Counted from the stretch's first letter, positions 1 through 8,595 are shown. The stretch: 64,000 bases of DNA from Actinomycetota bacterium (GCA_016213625.1 JACQZZ010000106.1:62001-126000); one strand, 5' to 3'. The notes: a model not told the origin generated them from the sequence alone. Translations and numbers: made by a program.

Positions 1-41
1 CGTGATGTGGGGTGCGTGTCCTTGATGCGAGGGGAGGGACC

Positions 42-1310
42 ATGGCCGCACAGTGCACGAGCGTCGTTGCACACATCGCCGTCGACCATTCGTTGCCCCA
101 CGCACTCGTCGACGACGTGTTGGGGCCGGATGTCGACGTGGCGTTCGCTGCGGCGGATCGTCTGGCCGCATGGGTCGAGGCCCAGCGCCTGCGGCTCGTC
201 GCAGCGGTGCGCACCGAGGGGCGTTCGCCGCTCGAGTTGGTGAACGGTCAGTCGCCGCACGCCACGACGGCGTCGCTGGCGCGAGTCGAGCGACGAGCCG
301 ACGTCGGCGCACTGTTCCCGTCGTTCGTCACGTCGCTGGAGCGCGGTGAGTCGTCGGTGTCGCACCTCGATCGGCTGGGCGAGGCGTTGCGGCGCCTGCT
401 CCCGCACGAGCGCGACCAACTCGCCGGCGACGCCGCTCATCTGCTGACCATTGCCACTGCGGTGAGTGCCGCCCGGTTCGGGCGTCATCTCGCCCGCGAG
501 GTCGCGCCGCTCGAACGGATCCGACCTGTCCCCGATGATGCGACCGGATCCGACGATCCCGCCGAGGCGCGACTCGCGGCCCAGCAGGTCGGCATCCGGC
601 TCACCTCACACACGGATCGCGACACGGGAATGGCCGTCTACCGATTGGCGCTCGATCCGTTGCGTACGATCTCGTTCGAGCAACGATTGTCCGCCATGGT
701 CGAGGCCCTCCATCATGGGCCACCCATTCCTGGCTGCCCCGTCGATCCGGTGGAACGACAGTCGTTTCTCCGTGCCCACGCGCTGCTCCTGATGCTCGAC
801 GGGCAGGGCGGCAACCGTCGCGGTGGTGCCGAGGTGATCGTCGTGATCGACCACACCGTTCCCGACGACGAACCCGATGTCGATTGGGGCCAGCCGGTCG
901 ACATCCCGCAGCGCGTCCTGGACGAGTTGCTCGGGGCACCGACCACGAAGGTGATCGAGGTGGCCGTCCGCAATGGCGTCGTCATCGCTGCGCCCGGCGA
1001 GCTCGACCTCGGGCGTTCCACGCGCCTGGCCAATCGCGCCCAACGACGAGCACTCCGCGCCCTGTACCGCGGCTGCGGCGTTCCGGGCTGCGACGTCGGG
1101 TTCGACCGGTGCACCATCCACCACGTCATCTGGTGGCGACACGGTGGCGGTACCGATCTGCAGAACTTGATCCCCTTGTGCGGCCGTCACCACCACCTGG
1201 TGCACGACCGCGGCTGGCAGCTTCGCCTCGGCGCTCACCGGGAACTCTCCGTCACCACACCGTCCGGACGGGTGATGACCACCGGGCCGCCCCGGCGGTG
1301 GGCCGCCTGA
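42..1310 (+). CDS. DUF222-type protein with C-terminal HNH nuclease domain
   Basis: Predicted 422-aa protein. The C-terminal 70 residues carry an HNH-nuclease arrangement: a CxxxxC pair (CGVPGC), then TIHHVIWW, GGTDLQNLIPLC and HHHLVH, which supply the His-Asn-His metal site. The helical N-terminal region resembles DUF222, a combination often found in many copies in actinobacterial genomes. The ATG at 42 is preferred over an in-frame GTG at 12 because GGGGAGGGA at 31-39 is a good ribosome binding site for it. The biological role of the family is unsettled; nuclease activity is inferred from the motif only. It converges on the acyltransferase gene at 1386. Confidence 0.8.
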   Translation: MAAQCTSVVAHIAVDHSLPHALVDDVLGPDVDVAFAAADRLAAWVEAQRLRLVAAVRTEGRSPLELVNGQSPHATTASLARVERRADVGALFPSFVTSLERGESSVSHLDRLGEALRRLLPHERDQLAGDAAHLLTIATAVSAARFGRHLAREVAPLERIRPVPDDATGSDDPAEARLAAQQVGIRLTSHTDRDTGMAVYRLALDPLRTISFEQRLSAMVEALHHGPPIPGCPVDPVERQSFLRAHALLLMLDGQGGNRRGGAEVIVVIDHTVPDDEPDVDWGQPVDIPQRVLDELLGAPTTKVIEVAVRNGVVIAAPGELDLGRSTRLANRAQRRALRALYRGCGVPGCDVGFDRCTIHHVIWWRHGGGTDLQNLIPLCGRHHHLVHDRGWQLRLGAHRELSVTTPSGRVMTTGPPRRWAA

Positions 1311-1385
1311 CCAGCGGGGTTCGGTCGCTCCTTGACAACTGAAGAACGCGGCAACATCGAATGGCCGCGCGCGGCTCCGTCCTGC

Positions 1386-2402
1386 TCAGCCGAGGTCGGG
1401 CCAGCGGCGCTGTTGGCGACGGCGCTGGCCGGCCTTGCCGAGCTTGCGGTGCTCGGCGAGGGCCCACTGGCGGCGCCAGCTGTTGTGCTCGGGGCCGGTG
1501 AGCTTCGGGTTGGTACCCGCGGCGGATCGCACGCGAGCCGTCCAGAAGTCGGTGAGCGCCTCGTCGCCGAGCGCCGTCACGGCGGCTTCGATGCGGGCGT
1601 TGAAGCGGCGGGTGTTCTCGCCCTCCTGCGGCCACAGCGGGGCACCGAAGACCACCTTCGTGCTGCCGGGCTTGGGGCGCTTCATGCCCTTGCCGTAGAT
1701 GCTGCCCGTGCCGTCGATGAACACCGGCACCACCGGCGCACCGGTGCGGCCGGCGAGGTACGCGGCACCGCCCTTGAACTCCTGGCCCCAACCATCGGGG
1801 GAGCGACCGCCCTCGGGGTAGATCACCAGGCTCCAGCCGGTGTCGATGAGTCGACGCAGTTCGTCGCTGCTCTTGCGGGTGGTCACCTCGCGCTCGATGG
1901 GGAACGCGTTCAGCGCCAGCGCGGCCAGGTTGCCCTTCATCCGCTTGTCGAAGAAGTAGTCGGCCGCGGCGGCGACCACCAGGTGCTTGCGGAACTCCTC
2001 GGGCACGGTGGCGATGATGAGCGGTGTGTCCACGTGGCTGTGGTGGTTGGGGGCGAAGATCACCGCGGGCACTGGATCCAGTTCCAGCAGATCGGCCAAC
2101 CGATCGAGCCCTTCCACCTCGGGGTTCGCCAACGCCTTCACCATCGCGGCCATGGGGCCGCGCACGATGACGGTGCGTGCGGCGCGTGCGGGCGCCTTGC
2201 GTGCCCAGGCGGTGTCGAAGTCGGCGCCAAGGGTGCTCTTCTCGGCCGGCATCACCACACCCTTGGGGCGTGAGGGCTTGCGATAGGGGAAGCCGAGGTT
2301 GCGCGCCGGACGGAGCGCGGCCTGCATGGCCGAACTCGCGGCGTCGCCCACCCGGGCGACCTTGCGCAATTGCGCGACCGAGACCGTGCGCTTGTCGCTC
2401 AC
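1386..2402 (-). CDS. PlsC-family 1-acylglycerol-3-phosphate acyltransferase-like protein
   Basis: 338-aa lysophospholipid acyltransferase-like protein. The catalytic NHxxxxD box is NHHSHVD (residues 119-125) and the glycerophosphate-binding box is EGGRS (197-201), followed by a PVVPVFIDG segment typical of PlsC. An N-terminal extension of about 75 residues precedes the domain, longer than in minimal PlsC enzymes. The family transfers an acyl chain from acyl-CoA or acyl-ACP to a lysophospholipid or other alcohol. The start is GTG at 2402, overlapping the upstream stop by 4 nt (GTGA), so this is the last gene of a translationally coupled operon. The acceptor here is unknown; an unusual lipid headgroup or alcohol is possible given the neighbours. 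Confidence 0.85.
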   Translation of the reverse strand: MSDKRTVSVAQLRKVARVGDAASSAMQAALRPARNLGFPYRKPSRPKGVVMPAEKSTLGADFDTAWARKAPARAARTVIVRGPMAAMVKALANPEVEGLDRLADLLELDPVPAVIFAPNHHSHVDTPLIIATVPEEFRKHLVVAAAADYFFDKRMKGNLAALALNAFPIEREVTTRKSSDELRRLIDTGWSLVIYPEGGRSPDGWGQEFKGGAAYLAGRTGAPVVPVFIDGTGSIYGKGMKRPKPGSTKVVFGAPLWPQEGENTRRFNARIEAAVTALGDEALTDFWTARVRSAAGTNPKLTGPEHNSWRRQWALAEHRKLGKAGQRRRQQRRWPDLG

Positions 2403-3988
2403 TGGACGTCGGCCACCAGCAGCGAGGGCACGTGGAGGTGCGAGATGGTGGGGGTGCGGCCAACGACGTCGCTGGCGATCTCGAAGGCGTCGTCCAGCGT
2501 GGACGCAGGCGTGAAGCCCAGACGGCGCACGGTCGGTGCATCACCGCCGACGATGATCACCTTGCCGGCGTGTTGCTGGCCGTGTGCACCCCAATACCAC
2601 GCGTAGAACGGGTGCACGCCGTGGTAGGCGTTGCCGGTGCGGTACAGGTGGCGGTACCACTCGTCCTCGGCGAACTGCTTCTCCCACTTCTGGCCCATCA
2701 CCACGGGGTCGGTGGTGTCGGGCAGCACCTGCTCGAAGAAGTCGATGTAGCTCGGGTGGTGCACGGGGTTGAAGTCGCGGTAGGTGGGGTGGGTCATGAT
2801 GATCACGCCACCTTCACGCACCAGCGGCTTGTTGCGGTACATGTTGAACAGGTACCCGAGGCCCATGCACATCACCAGCACGGGGTTCATCACGCTGTCG
2901 GGGTTGTAGGGCGACACGAACGGGATGCCCAGCGTGAGGATGTCGGTCTGCCCCTCCACCGGCACGAGCTGCTGCTCGAACACCTTGGCCAGGGTGAGCT
3001 CGTGCACCGCCGATGTCTCACCGGCCTGCACGCTGGTCATCTGGTGCGGGCTGTGGATGTCGTGGAACATCTTGCGGCGAGCCTTCACTGGCAACAGGCT
3101 GAGGCCCTTGCTCACACCGAGGTACGTGGCGCGGTCCTTGGCGGTCCATTCCCACTCGCGCTTGTTGATGAACGCGTACTGCTCGGGGAACATGTCGGTG
3201 TTCAGCGTCGACTCGATCTGGAACACCTTCGGGCCGTGGTCGCGCAGCACCTTGCCCAGGCGCCAGATGCTGGTGTGCAGCGCGGAGTGCTCGCGGTGGC
3301 CCATGAGGCTCTTGGTGTTCTGCAGCGTCTCGCCGTTGTGGTGATGGCTGAGGCACTTGTAGCTGGCGAGGCCGGTGGTGATGCTCTTCCACCCACCGTC
3401 CATGCTGACCGAGTTGATGTTGACGTAGATGACCAGGTCGCTGTCGGCCGCCCGCTTGTTGATCTCCAGCACCTCGCCGTGCGGGGTGGTGCCGATGACG
3501 GTGAGGTTGTCGTAGTCCTCCGCGTCGTGCTGGTACAGCATGCCGCGCGGGTGGAACGCGTCGTAGACACGGTCGCCCAGGGCGTGGCGCAGTTCGTACT
3601 CGTGCATCCGCCGGTGAAGGCCCAGCGCAGCGATGATGTGCACGTCGTCGACACCGGCGGCGGCCACGAGATCCAGCACCGCTTCGATGACGCGCTGGCG
3701 GATGTCGGGGCGGCGCATCTTCGGCAGCGGCAGGCTCACGTCGTCGAACGCGATGGTGAGCTTCATGCCGGGGAACAGCAGCGCGGGCAGCGGGTCCTGG
3801 TCGTGCGGGTTCAGCAAGGCATGGCGGATGGCGCCGTCGATGTCCTTGATGGCGGGTAGCGGCTCGGGCGGGTAGATCACTCGGCTGCGACCGGCGGGCA
3901 GCTTCTCGAGGGAGAAGTTCTCGCCGCGCCAGAACAGCACCGGCGGGGTGGAACGGTCGACCTCGTGGACGAATCCGGGACGGCCCAT
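2399..3988 (-). CDS. LarA-like (DUF2088) protein with altered active site
   Basis: 529-aa protein whose N-terminal half resembles LarA, the nickel-pincer-dependent lactate racemase (DUF2088). Residues 122-127 (LGLHRR) match the LarA GTHRP box with its catalytic His (H125). GGWKS at 198-202 matches the GGRK box whose Lys anchors the pincer cofactor (K201). The second catalytic His that normally precedes this box is not visible; the aligned stretch is YVNINSVSMD. LarA homologues racemise or epimerise 2-hydroxyacids, but the substrate here cannot be read from sequence. No larB/larC/larE cofactor genes are present in the window. It overlaps the neighbours on both sides by 4 nt. Family membership is fairly sure; activity is not. 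Confidence 0.72.
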   Translation of the reverse strand: MGRPGFVHEVDRSTPPVLFWRGENFSLEKLPAGRSRVIYPPEPLPAIKDIDGAIRHALLNPHDQDPLPALLFPGMKLTIAFDDVSLPLPKMRRPDIRQRVIEAVLDLVAAAGVDDVHIIAALGLHRRMHEYELRHALGDRVYDAFHPRGMLYQHDAEDYDNLTVIGTTPHGEVLEINKRAADSDLVIYVNINSVSMDGGWKSITTGLASYKCLSHHHNGETLQNTKSLMGHREHSALHTSIWRLGKVLRDHGPKVFQIESTLNTDMFPEQYAFINKREWEWTAKDRATYLGVSKGLSLLPVKARRKMFHDIHSPHQMTSVQAGETSAVHELTLAKVFEQQLVPVEGQTDILTLGIPFVSPYNPDSVMNPVLVMCMGLGYLFNMYRNKPLVREGGVIIMTHPTYRDFNPVHHPSYIDFFEQVLPDTTDPVVMGQKWEKQFAEDEWYRHLYRTGNAYHGVHPFYAWYWGAHGQQHAGKVIIVGGDAPTVRRLGFTPASTLDDAFEIASDVVGRTPTISHLHVPSLLVADVQ

Positions 3989-5148
3989 CAGTGACTCCTC
4001 TGATCGTCAGAACGCATGTCGAAGGCGATCTTCACCGCACCCCGACGGCCTGCCTGGGCGGCATGACCGATGGCGTCGGTGTAGTCCTTCAGCGAATAGG
4101 TGGCCGACACCATGCGGCCGAGGTCGAACCGACGCACCACCTCGATGGCGGTGTCGAAGTCGGGTCGGGTGTAGGCGTAGCAACCACGAATGGCGGTCTC
4201 GCGGTGCCACAGCGACGTGAGCTCGAGCGACACGTTGCCGGGCATGCCCACCACTTGCACCTCGCCACCGGGCGCCACCACCTGCAGCGCCTGCTGCAGC
4301 GACTGGCTGCTGCCCACGCAGTCGATGACGTGCGGTGCGCCGCAGGTGAGTTGGTCGCCGAACACCAGCGAGCTGGTGGCCGAACGGACCCAGCGGGGCA
4401 GTTCGTCGGTGCCGCACACGATGTCGGCGCCCAGTTCCTTGGCCAGACGCTTCTGCTCGGGGTAGCGGGCGGTCACGACGATGGGGCCGGTGCGCTCGCG
4501 GTCGCGGGTGGCCGTGATGGCAGCGAGCGTCAGCAGGCCCAGTGTGCCGGCGCCGATGATGACCGTCTCGCGGCCGGTGTACCGAGCGGCAGCATGCACC
4601 GCGCAGGCGGTGGGCTCGATGAGCACGGCCGCTTCGTCCGAGAGATCGTCGGGTACCGCGACCAGCTGGCTCGGGTGCGCCACCATCTCGTGGCTCCACC
4701 CGCCGCCGGTGTCGGCGCAGAACCCGGTCTGCAGTCCCGGCTCGAGGTGACCGAAGGCGACGCGCTCGCACAGGTGGATGGCGCCGGCCTCGCAGGCGTG
4801 GCACACGGGCGAGATGCCGCGAGTGATGCACGACAGCACGGGCACGAGTACCACACGCTGGTCGGTGCCCTCCACGTTGGCCACCACCTCGTGGCCCGGC
4901 GTGAACGGGTAGCTCACCAACGGGTCGAAGTACGCCGCGGCGGTGCCGTCCACCAGCGACAGGTCGCTGCCGCAGATCCCGGCCAGGCGCGGGCGCAGGC
5001 GTACCCAGTCGGGTGCGGGCAGGGGAAGCGACTCGTCGGGTTCCAACGAGAGCGGTCCCACCGATGCGCCTCGACCGGGCATCAGCGTGCCGGCCAGGCG
5101 AGCGGCGGCGAAGCGTGCCGGCTTGCGGGAGAACACCAGGCGGCTCAT
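3988..5148 (-). CDS. Zinc-dependent medium-chain alcohol dehydrogenase
   Basis: 386-aa MDR-superfamily dehydrogenase. The catalytic zinc ligands lie in GICGSD (Cys) and PGHEVV (His-Glu). The structural-zinc cysteines are in the stretch from CITRG to HLCER (C-x9-C-x2-C-x7-C). The Rossmann glycine motif VIIGAGTLGLL follows at mid-protein. Such enzymes oxidise or reduce alcohols/aldehydes or sugar alcohols with NAD(P). It is the second gene of the operon: its ATG overlaps the stop of the acyl-CoA reductase/HAD gene and its own stop overlaps the LarA-like start (ATGA both times). The context suggests it acts on a product of those enzymes, but the substrate is not assignable. Confidence 0.85.
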   Translation of the reverse strand: MSRLVFSRKPARFAAARLAGTLMPGRGASVGPLSLEPDESLPLPAPDWVRLRPRLAGICGSDLSLVDGTAAAYFDPLVSYPFTPGHEVVANVEGTDQRVVLVPVLSCITRGISPVCHACEAGAIHLCERVAFGHLEPGLQTGFCADTGGGWSHEMVAHPSQLVAVPDDLSDEAAVLIEPTACAVHAAARYTGRETVIIGAGTLGLLTLAAITATRDRERTGPIVVTARYPEQKRLAKELGADIVCGTDELPRWVRSATSSLVFGDQLTCGAPHVIDCVGSSQSLQQALQVVAPGGEVQVVGMPGNVSLELTSLWHRETAIRGCYAYTRPDFDTAIEVVRRFDLGRMVSATYSLKDYTDAIGHAAQAGRRGAVKIAFDMRSDDQRSH

Positions 5149-7502
5149 CGCGATCCCTCGAACTGGCGTCGGCGTTCACGCTCGCTGAGCATGTTGCCCA
5201 GCGGCAGTACCTTGGTGGGTGCACCGGATGCCTTCTCCCAGTTCTCCACCAGCCAGCCGCGCTTGCGGGCGATGGCGGCGAGGCGGGTCTCCGGGTTCAC
5301 CGCCACCGGGAAGCCAACGGCTTCCAGCATGGGCAGGTCGCTGCTGGAGTCGGCATAGGCGATGCTCTCCTCGAGCTTCAGCCCCTCGGCCTCGCAGTAG
5401 TCGGCCAGGATCTGGGCGCGGGTCTCGCCGGTGGGCGGCACCACGCTGAGGTTGCCGCTGTACGTGCCGTCGGGCCGCACGCTCATCTCGGCGGCCACGA
5501 TCTCGTCGAACAGGGGCCGTAGCCCCTCGACGGCGAAGCTGAGCGCACCCGTGATGAGCACCGTGCGATGGCCGAGGGCGCGGTGCTCGCGTACGCGGCG
5601 CAGGCCAGCGGGGAACGACTTGGTGAGGATGAGCTGGGCCAGCAGCTCCTTCGAGTCCTCGGCGATCTGCTCCACGGGGGCGTCCTCGTAGCGGCGATAG
5701 AAGAACCGCAGGAAGTCGGCCCGGTCCTTGCGGTCGATCGAGCTGAGCGTGGGTGCTTCGGCCAGGGTGCGCACCACGTAGCGCACGCGCTCGGGCATGT
5801 TCAGGCGGCGGGTGGCGAGGAACGAGTAGCTCTCCACCACGTTGCTGGCGATGAGCGTGTTCTCGAGGTCGAACGCTGCGAGGTGTCGATCGGGGGAGAG
5901 CACCGAGCGGCGCAACCGCGCCTCCCGGTCCACCTTGTTCTTGCCGGGCTTCGTCTTCGCCCGAGAGTGGTGCACGATGGACGGCAGGTGGATGGTGCTG
6001 ATGTACGTGGGCCAGTCGACGCTCGTGGGGTCGAAGTTGAACGCCGCCTGATCCTCGGGCGACAGCGATGCCCACATCTCCATCAACCGGTCGACCTGGT
6101 AGATCGCCTCGCACTCGGTGTACAGGCCGTACAGCAGTACGTACTCGTACGCCCGGTCGATCTCGTTCTTCTTCTCCTCAAGCGACGCGGCCCATGCCGC
6201 CTGCTTGCCGCGCAGGGGCAGCGCCTGCAGCACCTTCTCGGTGCGCTCGGCGATCTGCTTGGCTCGCTGCAGTTGTTCCTTCACCCGGCCGCGTGCGGGG
6301 AACTGCCACTCGGGCACCACGATCGGTTGGCCCTCTTCGTCGTACAGCGGGTGCTCGGTGAACCAGGCGCGCACGTTGTCGACGAGCGTCTTGTACTTCA
6401 GCGGGTTGATGCCGCCGCTGGCCACCTGGGTGATGGGTGCGGCCTTCTCCGGGCCGAGCGCGGCGACGGCGATGATGGCCGACACCACGATGTCGACCGG
6501 GATGACGTCGACCGTGCCCTCAGGGACGCCGGGGAACTCCTTCAGCAGCCCGCGGGCGTAGCTGAGGATGACCGGCTCGGCCATGCGGAAGCCGCGGATC
6601 CAGCCGGGGAACGGCTCGGCGAGTGCGCTCTCGATGATGCTCGGGCGGACGATGCTGACCGGCACTTTGCCCTTCACCTCGGTGACGGCCTGCTCGCCGA
6701 GCGCCTTGGTGAACGCGTACGCGTCGGGCCAGCCGACGCTGGCGGCGCGGGCACGGCCGGCCTCCACGAGTTGCGCCTTCACCCACGCGAGGCGAAGGTG
6801 CTCGGTCTTCGACGCGAGGGCGGGTGCGCCGGCGGCACCGAGCTCCTGGCGGGCCTCGGCGCGGAACTTGGCCAGCTGTTCGGGGTGGCGGCTGGCTGCT
6901 TCGGTGTCGCCGCGCAGGCGACGAGTGGCTGCGACTTCCTTGCGCCAGTCGAGGCCGATGTCCCACGGCCCCTGGCTCACGAGCATCTCGGGGGCGTTGC
7001 CGCGGCGGTTGCCGGCGACATAGCAGGTGCTCACCGATACCAGGTGCGGCGTGACGTTCAGTGCGTTCAGCGTGTCGGCGATGCGCGGCGGGCCGAGCAG
7101 GTTGATCTCCACCGCCAGGTCGAGCGGGCTGTCGAAGCTGACGGCCGCCGCCGAGTGGATGATGGTGTGGCACGTGGAGAACAGCGCACGGTCGGTGTCG
7201 TTCAGGCCCAAGCCGTCGGTGCTGACATCGCCGCCGATGCAGGTGACACGGCGCAGGATCATCTCGTCGAAGGTCTCGCCGCCCGCGTCCGCCAGCTCCT
7301 GCTTCAGACGGTCGAAGGCGTTGTTCTTGAAGATCTCGCGGCGGGCGCGCTCGGTGGCGTCGTGGCGCTTGCTGGGCCGGATGAGGAGCACGAGCTCGCA
7401 CCCCGGGACGCCGCGCAGCAGCCGTTCCACGAGCGCCGTGCCCACGAAACCGGTGCTGCCGGTGATGGCGATGCGTTTCCCTGCGAGCTGTTCCGCGATC
7501 AT
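5145..7502 (-). CDS. Fatty acyl-CoA reductase-like SDR fused to HAD-IB phosphatase-like domain
   Basis: 785-aa two-domain protein. Residues 1 to about 420 are an extended SDR of the male-sterility/fatty acyl-CoA reductase type: TGSTGFVG (14-21) for the dinucleotide, an STCYVAG segment near 158, and the catalytic YAFTK (Y262, K266). Residues from about 540 form a HAD-IB (phosphoserine phosphatase-like) domain. Motif I reads DLENT (545-549) where DxDxT is usual, motif II is ITGA, and motif IV is DSSSD (718-722). The reductase half probably makes a fatty aldehyde or alcohol from acyl-CoA; the role of the phosphatase-like half is unknown. This is the first gene of the operon, 11 bp from a palindromic operator. 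No Shine-Dalgarno is visible, so the transcript may have a very short leader. Confidence 0.82.
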   Translation of the reverse strand: MIAEQLAGKRIAITGSTGFVGTALVERLLRGVPGCELVLLIRPSKRHDATERARREIFKNNAFDRLKQELADAGGETFDEMILRRVTCIGGDVSTDGLGLNDTDRALFSTCHTIIHSAAAVSFDSPLDLAVEINLLGPPRIADTLNALNVTPHLVSVSTCYVAGNRRGNAPEMLVSQGPWDIGLDWRKEVAATRRLRGDTEAASRHPEQLAKFRAEARQELGAAGAPALASKTEHLRLAWVKAQLVEAGRARAASVGWPDAYAFTKALGEQAVTEVKGKVPVSIVRPSIIESALAEPFPGWIRGFRMAEPVILSYARGLLKEFPGVPEGTVDVIPVDIVVSAIIAVAALGPEKAAPITQVASGGINPLKYKTLVDNVRAWFTEHPLYDEEGQPIVVPEWQFPARGRVKEQLQRAKQIAERTEKVLQALPLRGKQAAWAASLEEKKNEIDRAYEYVLLYGLYTECEAIYQVDRLMEMWASLSPEDQAAFNFDPTSVDWPTYISTIHLPSIVHHSRAKTKPGKNKVDREARLRRSVLSPDRHLAAFDLENTLIASNVVESYSFLATRRLNMPERVRYVVRTLAEAPTLSSIDRKDRADFLRFFYRRYEDAPVEQIAEDSKELLAQLILTKSFPAGLRRVREHRALGHRTVLITGALSFAVEGLRPLFDEIVAAEMSVRPDGTYSGNLSVVPPTGETRAQILADYCEAEGLKLEESIAYADSSSDLPMLEAVGFPVAVNPETRLAAIARKRGWLVENWEKASGAPTKVLPLGNMLSERERRRQFEGSR

Positions 7503-7513
7503 GCGGGCGTTAG

Positions 7514-7529
7514 TCTACCATTTGGTAGA
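7514..7529. promoter_or_regulatory. Perfect 16-bp palindrome, probable TetR operator
   Basis: The sequence is TCTACCA-TT-TGGTAGA, two perfect 7-bp arms with a 2-bp centre. It lies in the 44-bp gap between the reductase/HAD gene (start 7502, minus) and the divergent TetR gene (start 7547, plus). It is AT-richer than its surroundings. Its position fits autorepression and repression of the four-gene operon. The assignment is inferred from symmetry and location. Confidence 0.7.
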
Positions 7530-7546
7530 GAGATGCTGGAACACGG

Positions 7547-8149
7547 ATGACACGGAAGTCCTCGACACGCGAACGCATCCTGGATGCCGCCACCGATCTG
7601 TTCGGTTTGCGCGGTGTGGAGGCCGTGTCGATCGAAGTCATCGCCGCCGAGGTGGGGGTGGCCAAGCAGACGTTGCTGTACTGGTTCCCCAGCAAGGACG
7701 ACCTGGTGCAGGCCGTGTTGGAAGCGGCCGTGCTGGAACTGTCGGTGGGGGTGGAGGCCGCCATCCGCGCCACCACCGACGACCCGCTCGACCGCATCGA
7801 TGCCGTGGTGAAGGCGGTCTTCCGTCAGGCGGTGCGGCGGCCCGCACTGCTGGGCCTGGTGCGCGAGATCTCGCGGCTGTCGCCGGCCAGCGGCGATCAC
7901 CTGCACGACGCGTTCGAACCCCTGGTGCAGCGGGCCATCGGCTATCTGCGTCGCGAGATGGCACTCGGCCGCCTGCGTCAGGCCGACCCGCGCCTCATCG
8001 CCGCGCTGGTGTACGCCACCGTCACCGGCATCGCCACCGAACCGGAGGCGCTGCGAGCCGTCGGCTGGCAGCCCACCACCTCCGACCTGCGCCGCCTGCG
8101 CACCGAGTTGCTGGCCTTCCTCCGCGCCGCGCTCGCCCCGCCACCCTGA
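7547..8149 (+). CDS. TetR/AcrR family transcriptional regulator
   Basis: 200-aa regulator. The N-terminal helix-turn-helix domain is clear: TRERILDAATDLF, then SIEVIAAEVGVAKQTLLYWF, the usual TetR recognition-helix pattern ending in YWF. The remainder is the variable ligand-binding and dimerisation domain. It is transcribed divergently from the reductase/HAD-ADH-LarA-like-acyltransferase operon, and a perfect palindrome lies 17 bp upstream of its ATG. The simplest inference is local repression relieved by a lipid-like ligand such as an acyl-CoA. The ligand is not predictable from sequence. The downstream arr gene begins 26 bp after its stop and may be cotranscribed. Confidence 0.9.
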   Translation: MTRKSSTRERILDAATDLFGLRGVEAVSIEVIAAEVGVAKQTLLYWFPSKDDLVQAVLEAAVLELSVGVEAAIRATTDDPLDRIDAVVKAVFRQAVRRPALLGLVREISRLSPASGDHLHDAFEPLVQRAIGYLRREMALGRLRQADPRLIAALVYATVTGIATEPEALRAVGWQPTTSDLRRLRTELLAFLRAALAPPP

Positions 8150-8174
8150 TCGGAAAATGGGGCAGCATGGTGAC

Positions 8175-8588
8175 ATGCAGGCTGCACCGTTCGAGGTTCC
8201 CACCATCTACTTCCACGGCACTCGGGCCGCGCTGGGCGCGGGCGACATGCTCGGGCCCGGGTTCCGGTCGAACTTCGGGTCGGGTCGCGACGCCAACCAC
8301 GTGTACTTCACCGCCACGCTCGACGCAGCGGTGTGGGGAGCCGAACTCGCGGTGGGCGACGGGCCGGGCCGCATCTACCTCGTCGAACCCACGGGCGAGT
8401 TCGAGGACGACCCGAACCTCACCGACAAGAAGTTCCCCGGCAACCCCACGAGGTCGTACCGATCGAAAGAGCCCGTGCGCGTGATCGGTGAGCTGTGGGA
8501 ATGGGTGGGTCATCCGCCGGAGGTGCTGCAAGCGATGAAGGACAACGTCGCCAAGCTGGCCGCCGAGGGCGTGGAGGCCGACGACTGA
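8175..8588 (+). CDS. arr: NAD+-rifampin ADP-ribosyltransferase (Arr)
   Basis: 137-aa Arr enzyme, which ADP-ribosylates the C23 hydroxyl of rifampin and inactivates the drug. The match covers the whole protein: FHGT near residue 14, NHVYFTATLDAAVWGAELA at 41-59, RIYLVEPTG, EDDPNLTDKK at 77-86, PGNPTRSYRS and VGHPPE. The expected catalytic His (H14), Tyr (Y44) and the EDDPN Asp are present. The ATG at 8175 gives the length usual for the family; an upstream ATG at 8157 would add six residues. It may be cotranscribed with the TetR gene 26 bp upstream. It lies in ordinary chromosomal context with no mobile element nearby, so it is probably native rather than recently acquired. Confidence 0.93.
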   Translation: MQAAPFEVPTIYFHGTRAALGAGDMLGPGFRSNFGSGRDANHVYFTATLDAAVWGAELAVGDGPGRIYLVEPTGEFEDDPNLTDKKFPGNPTRSYRSKEPVRVIGELWEWVGHPPEVLQAMKDNVAKLAAEGVEADD

Positions 8589-8595
8589 GTGTGTG

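Noticed and set aside
2177-3859. A 560-codon plus-strand frame opposite the LarA-like gene
   Set aside because: It is a shadow frame rich in Val, His and Arg, without motifs.
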